Positions 8,328 to 17,200 are shown, counted from the stretch's first letter. The stretch is 64,000 bases of DNA from Bacteroidetes bacterium UBA6221 (GCA_002421685.1 DISB01000008.1:1-64000); one strand, 5' to 3'. Made by a program: numbers and translations. The notes: a model not told the origin generated them from the letters alone.

Positions 8328-10787
8328 TTATTTACCTACCGAGATAAAATTAAGCAATAACCTGATGGCGCCAACATTGCCCGCAGGCAACTGGCGGAAG
8401 AAGGCAAGCGAGGTATAAATATAATGCCCCTTACCATATTGCGTGTATAAGGTGCTGCCTTTCAACGGCTGCTCCCCTGCATCATTCATACTAAAGAGGG
8501 GTGTGTAATGTTCATCCCAACTGTCTGCAAAATACAAACCACGTTCCTGTACCCAACCTTCAAAATCCGCAGCTTTGATAACATTGGGATATGTCAACAG
8601 GCGATGGTCTTTTGCGAGTATATCCACCGGGGCGTCTTCTTCTGTCACACGGCTGCGCCCAGGCTTGAAGGGATACGGACCCAGGTCGGGCGTTTCCAAC
8701 CGCTGATTGGTATTGTATTGCATCACCAGCGTACCACCATTTTGTACGTAGCGCAATAGCTCAGGCATCCAGGTCTCAGCATTTCCATTCACATTTACAG
8801 CACGGATACCGGTCATTACGGCATCGTATTGAGATAAGTAACCGATGTTTATATCTGCCTCTTTCAAAATATCCACCTGTACACCTGCAAACCGCAATAC
8901 TTCAGCAACATCATCGCCGGCGCCCTCTATGTATGCGAGCTTAATTTGTTTCGTCTGCCAGTTTTGCGGCACAATCTTCACGGCCGCTGGTGTATAATAT
9001 TGCAGGGTGGGCAAATGTTCATATCTTATGGTATGCTGCTGCTTGTCAAATACAGACTTGCCGGAGATCAGCGACGCGTACAGTTCTTTTGGCAGATTAT
9101 GGCCCCGTAGCTTTTCAGCAGGGAAGATTACCTGAAGTTCCACCGTGCCTGCAGCAGGAATATCTATAAGTATGGTATCGGCTACAGAATCATTGAACAT
9201 GACTAATTTCGCTTCACGAAGCGGTGTGTTAATATCCAGGCGCAGGTTGGCCCGGATACTACCGTCGGCTGCCGGTGCCACCATATCTTCTGTAAACTGT
9301 AACAGTACCTGCGGCACTACACGCAGTTGCTCGACAATATCACCGTGTGTGGCGTCCAGGGTTTTATAAGACAGCGGTACTTCCACGAGGAATACCTCAT
9401 CGCCCACTTGCACACGGGTAGCCGCTACCAACTGGTTGGGCGTATTGGGTAAGCCCAGGTACTCCTGTTGAGGGATAGTATAATGCGCATCATCCTTTTG
9501 TGGCTGAGATAACCAGTAAGGTTCGGTATAAGGCATATTTTCCGGTATACGGATGTTCCTTTTGAATGTTACCAATTCATCGCCGGGCATAAACAAATGA
9601 CAAACCGTATCGCTGGCCAGGCATTCTATATCCAGCAGTTTTACTTTTACGTTGCCGCTACGGGCAATAGCGTTGATGGTAAAAGGCACGTTCTCACCCC
9701 TGGTTACTTCAGGCTTATCCGTTGCTATTTCCATCATAAAACCGGAGGCATGGAGGATAAGGTCTTTTAGTTCCTGCAGTTTACGCCCCTTCCAGTCATT
9801 CTCGTCCATGCTTTTTACATCTTTATACAGGGCAAGCAAAGCCGGCAGGCTTTTTTCAGGATGCGTAAAATCGTAAGACCTGATTATAGCCTCAATCTTT
9901 TCTCCTATATCTTTTCGCCCTACACGTCCCCAGGTGATATCTATTCCATCGAACATGGATGAGTCGAAAGGTGCACCGTCCACCAACTGCAGGTATTCGG
10001 TCTGCACGCCCGGAACACTGCGTGTGCCGGCGCCCTGGCTGCGGTGTATACTGCGGCTGATGCCGGCCAGTTCGCCGTAGCCCATGCCCAGCAGGCTGTT
10101 GTATTGGCCTACCTCCAGTTTGAATTGGTTATCATTAGTGGTGTTGCGGTCGCCAAAGCGGTAGGCATTGAACAAAATACGTTTGGGCTGCCAGGGTTGC
10201 AGGTATTGAAATTGTTCTTTATAAGCATCGCTGCTACCCGCAACTAAAAACGCCTTGTGCGCTAATACTGCCGATGCCGAGTGCTGGCCATGACCCGCCT
10301 GTTCGGTAGGCGGAAAGCGGCAAATCACTACATCGGGGCGAAACCGCCGCATTACCCATACCACATCCCCGGTCAATGTCTTTTCGTCCCAGTGTTTGAA
10401 TGTCTCCCCGGTTGTCTTTGAAAATCCAAAATCAACAGCGCGGGTGAAATATTGTCCTGCCCCGCCGTCCAGCTTGCGGGCTTCCAGCAACTCATGTGTG
10501 CGTATCAGGCCCAGTGCCGGGCCCAGGTGCGGGCCTAGAATATTTTGCCCGCCATCGCCACGCGTAATAGAGAGGTATGCAGTGGGGATATGCTTCTCGT
10601 TGACCAGCCAACCCAGCATACGGGTGTTTTCATCATCAGGATGGGCTGCGACGTATAGTACACTTGTTAGGTGTTTCAACTGGTTAAGTTCATGATATAT
10701 CTGTGCCGATGATGCAGAACGTAACTGCTGGGCAACAGCCAGGAACGGAACCAGGAAGAGAATAACTGTATAGAGTGTTTTTTTCAT
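8328..10787 (-). CDS. Secreted PIG-L (LmbE-type) deacetylase with C-terminal GATase-like domain
   Basis: An 819-residue exported protein (signal peptide KKTLYTVILFLVPFLAVAQ). The N-terminal domain is a PIG-L/LmbE zinc-dependent N-deacetylase: the metal motif AHPDDE lies at about residues 48-53 and the second motif HGQHSAS at about 166-172, both intact, with TRGDGGQN between. The middle holds beta-rich regions, and the last ~200 residues (from about VQVDILKEADINIGYL) resemble the class I glutamine-amidotransferase-like fold, ending in YGKGHYIYTSLAFFRQL. Family members remove acetyl groups from N-acetylated sugars. The in-frame ATG at 10793 is an alternative start two codons earlier. It heads a minus-strand operon with a glycosyltransferase, a 35-residue membrane protein and a symporter. 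Confidence 0.9.
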   Translation of the reverse strand: MKKTLYTVILFLVPFLAVAQQLRSASSAQIYHELNQLKHLTSVLYVAAHPDDENTRMLGWLVNEKHIPTAYLSITRGDGGQNILGPHLGPALGLIRTHELLEARKLDGGAGQYFTRAVDFGFSKTTGETFKHWDEKTLTGDVVWVMRRFRPDVVICRFPPTEQAGHGQHSASAVLAHKAFLVAGSSDAYKEQFQYLQPWQPKRILFNAYRFGDRNTTNDNQFKLEVGQYNSLLGMGYGELAGISRSIHRSQGAGTRSVPGVQTEYLQLVDGAPFDSSMFDGIDITWGRVGRKDIGEKIEAIIRSYDFTHPEKSLPALLALYKDVKSMDENDWKGRKLQELKDLILHASGFMMEIATDKPEVTRGENVPFTINAIARSGNVKVKLLDIECLASDTVCHLFMPGDELVTFKRNIRIPENMPYTEPYWLSQPQKDDAHYTIPQQEYLGLPNTPNQLVAATRVQVGDEVFLVEVPLSYKTLDATHGDIVEQLRVVPQVLLQFTEDMVAPAADGSIRANLRLDINTPLREAKLVMFNDSVADTILIDIPAAGTVELQVIFPAEKLRGHNLPKELYASLISGKSVFDKQQHTIRYEHLPTLQYYTPAAVKIVPQNWQTKQIKLAYIEGAGDDVAEVLRFAGVQVDILKEADINIGYLSQYDAVMTGIRAVNVNGNAETWMPELLRYVQNGGTLVMQYNTNQRLETPDLGPYPFKPGRSRVTEEDAPVDILAKDHRLLTYPNVIKAADFEGWVQERGLYFADSWDEHYTPLFSMNDAGEQPLKGSTLYTQYGKGHYIYTSLAFFRQLPAGNVGAIRLLLNFISVGK

Positions 10788-10802
10788 GATCATGCTAAAA
10801 TA

Positions 10803-10835
10803 TTACACCCACAGTTGATGCGGCTGTGGGTGTAA
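10803..10835 (-). terminator. Hairpin after the DUF2911 gene
   Basis: TTACACCCACAG pairs perfectly with CTGTGGGTGTAA around a 9-base loop; on the minus strand it is followed by TATTTTAG. It ends the DUF2911 transcript before the deacetylase gene. The short T-run makes it a weak terminator. Confidence 0.55.
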
Positions 10836-10855
10836 ATATAAATTAATGTTTTGTT

Positions 10856-11704
10856 TTACTTTTTGGCGGACATCTCTTTGATGATCTTTTCGTTGGCGCG
10901 TTTTTGTTCCCCTTCGCCGGGCCCGCCTTTCGATACTTCCATAGCCTTGTTGGCGGCTGCAATGGCTTCGTCTTTCTTACCCAGCTTTGCAGCTATCTTA
11001 GCTTTCAGGTGGTACATCCAGTAAGCATCGGTACGTGTCTCGAGGGCTTTATTTACATACTCATAGGCCTTATCCAGGTTCTGGTTTGTTTCGTAATAAT
11101 ACGACGCAGCCTGGTAGTAAGGAATTGATGGGGTTTCCACGTTCTTCACTATATCTTTAGCTATACGGTCTGCGTTGTCCACCTTCACGGGAATAGTAAC
11201 TTTCGTGTTTTCCCATTTCAGCACTATGTTGCAGCTATTGAAATCGATGTCGGCGACTTCTATAGTAAAAGTCTCGATTTTGTTGTTGATCACAGAAGGT
11301 TTTACCGTAAAGCGTGCAACGTCTTTATCGGTACTGTAGCCCATTGCTCCCCAGTTGCCCAGGTCGCTGTTCAGTATCACTGTCCACTCGCCGGCGCCGG
11401 GAATGGTGTAGAAAGAATATTTACCGGCTTTTACATTGGTACCCCCGATATTGAAATCTTCACCGACGGCCAGCTTGGTAGATGCGTTGGCACCGGTACG
11501 CCATACCTCACCATAAGGTACCAGCCCGCCATAGACTTTGCGGCCACGCGCAGAAGGACGGCTGTACTCTATTTCTATTTCAGAAACTGAAAACTGTTGC
11601 GTGGTTTTCGCCGTGGGACTGAGCGCCGGCAGTTTCAGGCCTTGTGCAGACGATGTAGTCGCAAAAGCCGATAACATAAATAGTCCAAGTGTAACGTATT
11701 TCAT
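10856..11704 (-). CDS. DUF2911 secreted protein with C-terminal TPR repeats
   Basis: From the ATG at 11704 the product is 282 residues with a signal peptide (MKYVTLGLFMLSAFATTSSAQ). Residues about 35-165 form the DUF2911 domain, a beta-sandwich typical of Bacteroidota, with the characteristic SRPSARGRKVYGGLVPYGEV and WRTGANASTKL. Residues about 190-282 carry TPR-like helices (YYYETNQNLDKAYEYVNKAL, AKLGKKDEAIAAANKAMEV). Its function is unknown; it is probably periplasmic. It has a strong promoter at 11735-11765 and its own terminator, so it is a single-gene unit. Confidence 0.9.
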   Translation of the reverse strand: MKYVTLGLFMLSAFATTSSAQGLKLPALSPTAKTTQQFSVSEIEIEYSRPSARGRKVYGGLVPYGEVWRTGANASTKLAVGEDFNIGGTNVKAGKYSFYTIPGAGEWTVILNSDLGNWGAMGYSTDKDVARFTVKPSVINNKIETFTIEVADIDFNSCNIVLKWENTKVTIPVKVDNADRIAKDIVKNVETPSIPYYQAASYYYETNQNLDKAYEYVNKALETRTDAYWMYHLKAKIAAKLGKKDEAIAAANKAMEVSKGGPGEGEQKRANEKIIKEMSAKK

Positions 11705-11734
11705 AACAAATGATTTTTTTAGATGGAATATGGG

Positions 11735-11765
11735 CAAATTTAGCCTTCATTGTTGTAGCAACAAA
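11735..11765 (-). promoter_or_regulatory. Consensus Bacteroidota promoter for the DUF2911 gene
   Basis: On the minus strand TTTG (11762-11765) is followed by exactly 19 bases and then TAAATTTG (11735-11742). This is a full match to the TTTG-N19-TAnnTTTG promoter of the phylum, and lies about 30 bases before the ATG, which also supports the shorter start chosen for the gene. Confidence 0.7.
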
Positions 11766-11834
11766 AAAGTATTTGTCTATAGGCTATTAACAATTCTTAA
11801 AAGGCCAAAAATATGAAGATGAGGAGCCGGAGTT

Positions 11835-12314
11835 TTACATCTTATCATACATCTTCAGTCCGTGGGCAAGCCGGCTGATGGCTGTTGTCAAACGGTTAAC
11901 CCTGGTTTCTTCTTTTTTTGCTGAATATATCCATTCGATATAGTATTTCCGTTCACCATCACTGAGCGAATGGAAGAATTTTGACGCTTCGGGCTCATCT
12001 TCCAGGCATTGCAACAGCTCCGCAGGCACATGTAAAGGTTCATTATCAGGATATAAGATGACGTGCACCCAGTCGCCTTCTTCTTTGCCTATTATTTTTC
12101 GTATCCCAGACTTCACCGGCAGAAACAACTGATTATTGCCCATGGGCATCAGGTGATAATTCTTTATTTCGTAACCATCAATGCTGCCTTTCACCCTCAC
12201 CCAACCGAAAGGTGTGTTTTTATCCTGTAATACTTCGGGGATGCGTGCGTAGGTCCAGCCGCCCTTGCCATGAAATTTTTCCAGCTTATATTTTTTGTTG
12301 ACGAGCGGTTTCAT
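11835..12314 (-). CDS. DUF1905 / YdeI-type protein
   Basis: A 159-residue cytosolic protein. The first ~95 residues match DUF1905 (KGGWTYARIPEVL, GWVRVKGSIDGYEIKNYHLMP, then GIRKIIGKEEGDWVHVILY). The C-terminal part, FFHSLSDGERKYYIEWIYSAKKEETRVNRL, is the YdeI/OmpD-associated helical module described elsewhere as conferring protection against bacteriocin-type stress. The biochemical role is unknown. It begins 10 bases after zapA on the same strand and ends the lspA-zapA operon. Confidence 0.85.
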   Translation of the reverse strand: MKPLVNKKYKLEKFHGKGGWTYARIPEVLQDKNTPFGWVRVKGSIDGYEIKNYHLMPMGNNQLFLPVKSGIRKIIGKEEGDWVHVILYPDNEPLHVPAELLQCLEDEPEASKFFHSLSDGERKYYIEWIYSAKKEETRVNRLTTAISRLAHGLKMYDKM

Positions 12315-12324
12315 TGTAACCGTG

Positions 12325-12609
12325 TTAATCTAAAGCCTCATCTATCTTCTTCGCCATCTCTGTAAGCTCTTTTTGCAAGAGTGGATGATTGAAAGTGGAA
12401 ATAGCCCCGTCGGCAGCATAAGAAAGCAGGCACATGGCTATAAAGTCTTGGTCGTCTCTTCCGGCGTAAGTGTTGCGCAACTCGGTTATCTTATTGTCCG
12501 CCTGTTTTATGGCTTTGCGCACTGCCTCTTCTTCCTGCGGCACGATGCGGATGCGGTAGCTGCGCCCCGCCAGCCACACGTTTATCGGTATCAGTTCCTC
12601 GTCTGCCAT
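12325..12609 (-). CDS. zapA: ZapA-like cell division protein
   Basis: A 94-residue protein with the ZapA pattern: an N-terminal beta-strand region (IPINVWLAGRSYRIRIVPQ) and a long C-terminal coiled-coil helix (EAVRKAIKQADNKITELRN and on). ZapA binds FtsZ and stabilises the division ring. Length and layout match small Bacteroidota ZapA proteins. It lies 11 bases after lspA and 10 bases before the DUF1905 gene, so it is very likely cotranscribed with both. Confidence 0.85.
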   Translation of the reverse strand: MADEELIPINVWLAGRSYRIRIVPQEEEAVRKAIKQADNKITELRNTYAGRDDQDFIAMCLLSYAADGAISTFNHPLLQKELTEMAKKIDEALD

Positions 12610-12620
12610 AACAAGTGTTT

Positions 12621-13259
12621 TTATTCGGCTGCTACTGTTTCCTTGCTATCCGGCGCGTCTTTCTGCATCAGCCGCTTCTGGAATAAAAGTAAAGTAATTA
12701 CCCCGCAAGAAATAGCGGCATCAGCAATATTGAATACCGGCTCGAAAAATGAAAAAGGCTTACCTCCCCACACCGGCACCCAGTTGGGCAGCGTTGTGTC
12801 GATGAGCGGGAAATAGAGCATATCTACCACGCGGCCGTGAAAGAGTTGGCCATAACCCTCACCAAAAGGAACCAGCCGGGCTATATGGAAACTGCTTTCC
12901 GTAAATATCAATCCATAAAAGATACTATCTATCAGGTTGCCCAGGGCGCCCGCAAGTATCAGCGAACCGCAAATGATAAGTCCCGGGCGATACCCCTTGT
13001 CCACCAGGCGTTTTAATAAAAAGAAGCCGAATACCACCGCTACCAGCCTGAACAAGGTTAGTATAAGTTTGCCGGTGGCAGCTTCGCTGAGCCGCATCCC
13101 GAAGGCCATGCCTTCGTTTTCGATAAAGTGCAGGCGGAACCAGGTGCCCAGCACATTTATCTCTTCACCGTAATAAAAATTGGTCTTGATATAGAACTTA
13201 CTGAACTGGTCGGCAATGATGACGAGCAGTACGATTAATATGGCATGACGGTATCTCAC
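12621..13259 (-). CDS. lspA: Signal peptidase II
   Basis: LspA cleaves the signal peptide of diacylated prolipoproteins in the inner membrane. I start it at a GTG at 13259 (VRYRHAILIVLLVIIADQFSK), giving 212 residues, because an ATG-initiated longer frame at 13373 would be translated through the terminator hairpin of the upstream TonB receptor gene and because a -7 box lies at 13286-13293. Four transmembrane segments are visible. The two catalytic aspartates are in GNLIDSIFYG and FNIADAAIS, and the family's ENEGMAFG motif is present. A loop of about 40 residues between the two aspartates (HIARLVPFGEGYGQLFHGR...) is longer than in E. coli, as usual in this phylum. First gene of the lspA-zapA-DUF1905 operon. 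Confidence 0.93.
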   Translation of the reverse strand: MRYRHAILIVLLVIIADQFSKFYIKTNFYYGEEINVLGTWFRLHFIENEGMAFGMRLSEAATGKLILTLFRLVAVVFGFFLLKRLVDKGYRPGLIICGSLILAGALGNLIDSIFYGLIFTESSFHIARLVPFGEGYGQLFHGRVVDMLYFPLIDTTLPNWVPVWGGKPFSFFEPVFNIADAAISCGVITLLLFQKRLMQKDAPDSKETVAAE

Positions 13260-13285
13260 TACAAATTTTTCTGATGTGTCAGCGG

Positions 13286-13293
13286 CAAAGATA
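13286..13293 (-). promoter_or_regulatory. -7 box for the lspA operon
   Basis: Minus-strand TATCTTTG matches TAnnTTTG and lies 27 bases before the GTG start. It sits inside the longer ATG-initiated frame, which argues for the shorter protein. Confidence 0.45.
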
Positions 13294-13339
13294 ATGCCTG
13301 CGGTGTTTAATAGTACCTCCCGGTTGTTAGCGGGTTGTG

Positions 13340-13365
13340 AAAAAGCGGGGCGCTGTGCGCCCCGC
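13340..13365 (-). terminator. Terminator of the TonB receptor gene
   Basis: GCGGGGCGC / GCGCCCCGC (9 base pairs, 3-base loop) at 13345-13365, followed on the minus strand by TTTTT. It begins about 20 bases after the receptor stop. A strong rho-independent terminator. Confidence 0.85.
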
Positions 13366-13386
13366 CTTAACATGTTAAGAAAAATA

Positions 13387-15600
13387 TTACATCCTGCCCC
13401 TGAGCGTCAGCACCAGGTTGCGGCCCGGCGCGCTGATGCCCGAAGCAAAGACGCGGTAATTATAATCCATGATGTTTTCTAACGCGAGTTGAACGGATAA
13501 ATGCTCGTTGAGACGATAACCGGTGCGCAGATTGAGGGTGTACCATGCAGGCATACCCTGGGGCGTGGCGTAGTTCAGGTTGTCCTCTCCCGAAGGACTA
13601 TAATCTGCCAACCTTTTCCACCCGTTGTACATGGCATAAATCTCACCTTCAAAACGGTTTTGTTTGTAAGCGAGGCTGGTTTTGCCAAAAACCGGGGGTA
13701 CATGGTCGAGCGGAACTTCGGTACCGGCCTGCTCGTAGCGGCCATACGTGTAGTTAAATGAACTGTATAAAGTAACACGCGGGGCGAGTTTGAGCGTAAC
13801 TGCTGCATTGAACCCGTAGAGATACGCTTTAGCCTTATTCTGATTTGCAACAACCTGTGTCAGCTTGCCATCATACAACACACTATCATCGCCGCCGAGC
13901 GTGAAGGCCGAAGTAACTATTGCATTGCGAAACCATGTATAAAACCCGTTGGCCTCAAGCCTGATGTGTTCACCATCAGTATAGCTAACTCCCAGGTCGG
14001 CATTGTAAGTGTATTCGGGGCCGAGGTCGGGGTTAGGCACCACCAATATCTGTCCACCTACCGATTCAAAGACCTTGCCCAGGTCGTCTATGTTGGGCGA
14101 ACGGAATCCCGTAGCCCCGTTTGCCGTGAACCGCCACTTGTATGATGGCATATATACCAGCCCAAGATTGCCGCTTAGCGCTGTATTTTGTTGCTTGGCA
14201 TCGCTGTATGGAAACGGGAAGAATACAGTGTCGCTGAATGATGCGCGCAGGTTGGTATAGTTGAGCCTGATACCGTCGTTCAGTATTAGTTTTCCTGGCA
14301 CCAGTTTCAGCAAATGCTGCGCATACACGGCGCCATAATACATGTTGCTGCCACCTCCGGGATAGCGGGTATCAAGCGCAGACTCTTCTCCTGTAACGAT
14401 ATCTGTAGCCTGCGCCGCAGACCGGACCTTGTTGTACTGGCCATCGGTACCGATGGTTAATTCATTCCTGTTCATCATTTTGCGGAAGTCCAGGTTATAA
14501 CCCAGGGCATCCAGTTTTTCGTAACGGTTTTGCCGCACATTATCGCCACGACTGCGTTGGTGGCGGCTTTCCTCGATATACTGGTAATTTACCCCTGCTT
14601 TTATCTCGTCAAAAAAGCCCTGCAGCTGTGCCGCCTCAAACTGGTATGCTGCCAACAGCCTTTCCTGCGGGCCATAATACCATTCAGCAAAACGCAAACT
14701 GCCATTCCGGTAATCGGTCAGCCGGTCGTAGCGCGGGATGTCGGAACTGGTAGAATACTGAAGGTTAAGTGCATGTGACACCTTTTCGTTTTGTTGATAC
14801 AGGAATTTTTGCAGCAGGTCTACCTGGCTATAGCCTGAATACTTCTGTACGTTTGGGTCAGGATTGGTGAACACCCTGTCGCTATCCCCTACTCTTTCTA
14901 CATATTCATTGTGGATGCCCAGTGCAGGGTAAAAGGGATTGCGCAGGTTGCCCTGGCGGGTATCGCCAAACTTGCTGAAGGTAGCCGATGTCAGGGATGC
15001 AAATTTTCTAAACCCCAGGTTGAAATCCACGTGCCCTGTGCCTTCGTTGTTGGCAGAGCTATACCTCGTCATCATATTGGCCTGTACATCCATCCCTTTC
15101 CATTCCGCCAGTTGCGGCTTTTTAGTGCTGAACACCACGACACCGCCCAGGGCGTCGCTGCCATACAATGTAGAGGAAGGGCCATAGAGCACCTCTACTT
15201 TTTCCAGTACATTATTGTCAATAGTTATTACGTTTTGCAAATGGCCGCCACGGTAGATGGCATTGTTCATGCGAACGCCATCTATTACCATCAGGACCCT
15301 GTTGGCCTCAAAACCCCGGATGACCGGACTACCACCGCCGGCCTGGCTGCGTTGCATAAATACGTTGCCTGATTGTTCCAACATAGCGGCAGAAGTCTGT
15401 GGCATAGACCATTCTATTTCTTTAAGCGTAATTGTCTCAATGCGTTGAACGACGTTTTTCTTCCGTTCTTTAAACCTGCCCGATGAAATAACTACTTCAT
15501 CAAGCGATAAACTATGTATGTGCACGCTGTCATTATCCTGGGCCTGCACGCCTGTGGCGATGAGCAGGCAGGACAATGCAGCCAATATTTTGTATTGCAT
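13387..15600 (-). CDS. TonB-dependent receptor, haem/haemoprotein type
   Basis: A 737-residue outer-membrane receptor with signal peptide (MQYKILAALSCLLIATGVQAQ), a plug domain (about 30-160, VIRGFEANRVLMVIDGVRMN, YGPSSTLYGSDALGG) and a 22-strand barrel ending in an aromatic-poor but typical ...LVLTLRGRM. The YRGGHLQNVITID segment in the plug, FRSPNIDDLGKVFES and NPDLGPEYTYN correspond to the FRAP/NPxL boxes of haem receptors such as HmuR, so the ligand is probably haem or a haem protein. It needs TonB-ExbBD, not present here. It lies 44 bases after the small membrane protein gene on the same strand and downstream of an Omp28 lipoprotein gene. Confidence 0.88.
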   Translation of the reverse strand: MQYKILAALSCLLIATGVQAQDNDSVHIHSLSLDEVVISSGRFKERKKNVVQRIETITLKEIEWSMPQTSAAMLEQSGNVFMQRSQAGGGSPVIRGFEANRVLMVIDGVRMNNAIYRGGHLQNVITIDNNVLEKVEVLYGPSSTLYGSDALGGVVVFSTKKPQLAEWKGMDVQANMMTRYSSANNEGTGHVDFNLGFRKFASLTSATFSKFGDTRQGNLRNPFYPALGIHNEYVERVGDSDRVFTNPDPNVQKYSGYSQVDLLQKFLYQQNEKVSHALNLQYSTSSDIPRYDRLTDYRNGSLRFAEWYYGPQERLLAAYQFEAAQLQGFFDEIKAGVNYQYIEESRHQRSRGDNVRQNRYEKLDALGYNLDFRKMMNRNELTIGTDGQYNKVRSAAQATDIVTGEESALDTRYPGGGSNMYYGAVYAQHLLKLVPGKLILNDGIRLNYTNLRASFSDTVFFPFPYSDAKQQNTALSGNLGLVYMPSYKWRFTANGATGFRSPNIDDLGKVFESVGGQILVVPNPDLGPEYTYNADLGVSYTDGEHIRLEANGFYTWFRNAIVTSAFTLGGDDSVLYDGKLTQVVANQNKAKAYLYGFNAAVTLKLAPRVTLYSSFNYTYGRYEQAGTEVPLDHVPPVFGKTSLAYKQNRFEGEIYAMYNGWKRLADYSPSGEDNLNYATPQGMPAWYTLNLRTGYRLNEHLSVQLALENIMDYNYRVFASGISAPGRNLVLTLRGRM

Positions 15601-15644
15601 GATAAAACCTGATTATGTTAATAATTAAAAAAGCCTTGTAGAAT

Positions 15645-16154
15645 CTAATACAGCATGTCAGGTGGTCTGTGTGAAGGAGGGATGGTCATGGAATAATGAA
15701 AATAATTGGTCCAATAATATTTATGGATAATCGAAGCGAATAGTTTTGGGCAGGTGTGTTCAACTGTTTGCGGCAGAAGGGCGGTCAATACATGCCATAG
15801 AAGTTTTGTTTCCTGCAATGGCCGGCCGTCATCATCAAATAATTTTCCGAGGTACTTATACAGGTAATGTTCGAGATCATCATAATGCCCGACAAGAATC
15901 ACTGTATCGCCATATACTAATTGACGTTTTATGTCAAACATTCTGCCTGCATAACTTATCTCATCTTTTTTGTGCCATATTACCCTGCTCCTGTCGGCTA
16001 ATAAGCCGGCGTTTAGCTTCAAAGTATCACGGAAACTCCTCTCCTGTTTTACATAATGTACATAATTATAACAAGCCACCCTGGCCATATTCCACAATAC
16101 ATGCCCCGACACAAACCATAACAGTACAGCCGCAACGATGAAAGCCGTTACCAT
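15645..16154 (-). CDS. Membrane-anchored hypothetical protein
   Basis: From the ATG at 16154 the product is 169 residues: one N-terminal helix (MVTAFIVAAVLLWFVSGHVL) followed by a periplasmic domain with many aromatic residues (YAGRMFDIKRQLVYGDTVIL, HEHYLYKYLGK-like segments) and a histidine-rich tail (HKYYWTNYFHYSMTIPPSH). A frame extending to 16217 would cross the Omp28 terminator hairpin, so it is not used; a TTG about ten codons upstream is another option. I do not recognise the family. It lies between the Omp28 gene and the TonB receptor and probably works with the receptor. The many His/Tyr residues could bind metal or haem, which is speculation. Confidence 0.7.
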   Translation of the reverse strand: MVTAFIVAAVLLWFVSGHVLWNMARVACYNYVHYVKQERSFRDTLKLNAGLLADRSRVIWHKKDEISYAGRMFDIKRQLVYGDTVILVGHYDDLEHYLYKYLGKLFDDDGRPLQETKLLWHVLTALLPQTVEHTCPKLFASIIHKYYWTNYFHYSMTIPPSHRPPDMLY

Positions 16155-16188
16155 AGCAGGCCCCTTGCGATATTGACGTCGACGTTTC

Positions 16189-16216
16189 AAAAAAAAATGC
16201 CTTGCAATGCAAGGCA
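16189..16216 (-). terminator. Terminator of the Omp28 gene
   Basis: TGCCTTGCA / TGCAAGGCA hairpin at 16198-16216 with nine T following on the minus strand. Located about 30 bases after the Omp28 stop. No -7 box was seen between it and the next gene, so partial read-through may feed the membrane protein and TonB receptor genes. Confidence 0.8.
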
Positions 16217-16246
16217 CAAGTTAATGTGTATTATAATAAAATAAAA

Positions 16247-17122
16247 CTATTCAATAAGTTCCACCTCGTCGGCATTTACTACAGCATGGTCATCACCGTT
16301 TTCGTTGCTTACAAAGGCGACAATCTTACAATGCTCGGCGTGCCAATCAGGATTTATCTGCACCCTGAACGTTTTTTCATATACACGGCCCGGTACTTTG
16401 GGGTCCACTTTTTCGGGTACCTGGGCACCGTTCACGGTAGTGATAATATCACGCAGAACGTGCTCATGCACATAGTTACTTTCGATGCCTGTCAATGTTT
16501 TTTGCACGTCGATTATGCTGTCCTCCAATATTGCTACGGTAAGGTTCTGCTTCACAGATACATTTGCCGTATAGGCCAGCTTAACGGTAATAGTTGCTTC
16601 CAGGCTAGCCGCATCAAAGGCAGTTATTATATGAATATTTACCGGCGAAGTAGCTGCAGCCCTGGCACTGGCGGCACCGCCCCATTTTAGCCTGTCGAGC
16701 AGCAGTTTGTTATTTACAGGCACCCTGTCGAATGTTGCTTCGGGTAATCCCCCCAGGCCGCCAAACAAGGAGTTGGCTACTTCAGTGGCATCATCAGTGC
16801 GGAAATCATATTTCGATTTGTGGTCCGGGTCCTTTACCGGGTCGGCCTGTGCATAATTGTAGATGTGATAACCGATTATTACCAGGTTACCATTGAGGTC
16901 TGACTTTATAGCCCGCATGGCAGCATGCCCCTGGGGGCACGGCGGACAAGATACACCTGTAAATTCCTCGGCCAGCATTTTGCGCGCCGCAGGTTCTTCG
17001 GGAGTGGTGGTATATGTAGTATCATCGCCAGAAGGGCCGAAATCTATGGTTGGTCCAACTTCCTTACAAGATTGGAACCACAACAAACCTCCAAAAGCAA
17101 TAAACAGGGACAGTTTTTTCAT
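16247..17122 (-). CDS. Omp28-family lipoprotein with CPPC thioredoxin-like motif
   Basis: From the ATG at 17122 the product is 291 residues with a lipoprotein signal (MKKLSLFIAFGGLLWFQSC). After a low-complexity Gly/Thr linker the Omp28 domain begins EEFTGVSCPPCPQGHAAMRA, with a CPPC pair that resembles a thioredoxin active site. Omp28 proteins are surface or periplasmic lipoproteins found across Bacteroidota, often as type IX cargo or accessory proteins; their reaction is not established. The remaining sequence forms a beta-sandwich-like domain (VNIHIITAFDAASLEATITVK). Its gene is divergent from rbfA and upstream of a haem-type receptor, so a redox role in haem or metal handling is an open possibility. 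Confidence 0.87.
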   Translation of the reverse strand: MKKLSLFIAFGGLLWFQSCKEVGPTIDFGPSGDDTTYTTTPEEPAARKMLAEEFTGVSCPPCPQGHAAMRAIKSDLNGNLVIIGYHIYNYAQADPVKDPDHKSKYDFRTDDATEVANSLFGGLGGLPEATFDRVPVNNKLLLDRLKWGGAASARAAATSPVNIHIITAFDAASLEATITVKLAYTANVSVKQNLTVAILEDSIIDVQKTLTGIESNYVHEHVLRDIITTVNGAQVPEKVDPKVPGRVYEKTFRVQINPDWHAEHCKIVAFVSNENGDDHAVVNADEVELIE

Positions 17123-17192
17123 AAAGTACAATAAAAATAGCCCGTGAATTTACGGATTTTATGCGAAAAATAAGTAATCGTTCCATTTAGGT

Positions 17193-17200
17193 TAACTTTG
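17193..17200 (+). promoter_or_regulatory. -7 box for rbfA
   Basis: TAACTTTG matches TAnnTTTG exactly and lies 20 bases before the rbfA ATG. The -33 region is not clear. Confidence 0.5.

Noticed and set aside
13260..13373. Longer N-terminus for lspA starting at an ATG at 13373
   Set aside because: Those codons lie in the terminator hairpin of the upstream gene and upstream of a -7 box, and do not resemble LspA.
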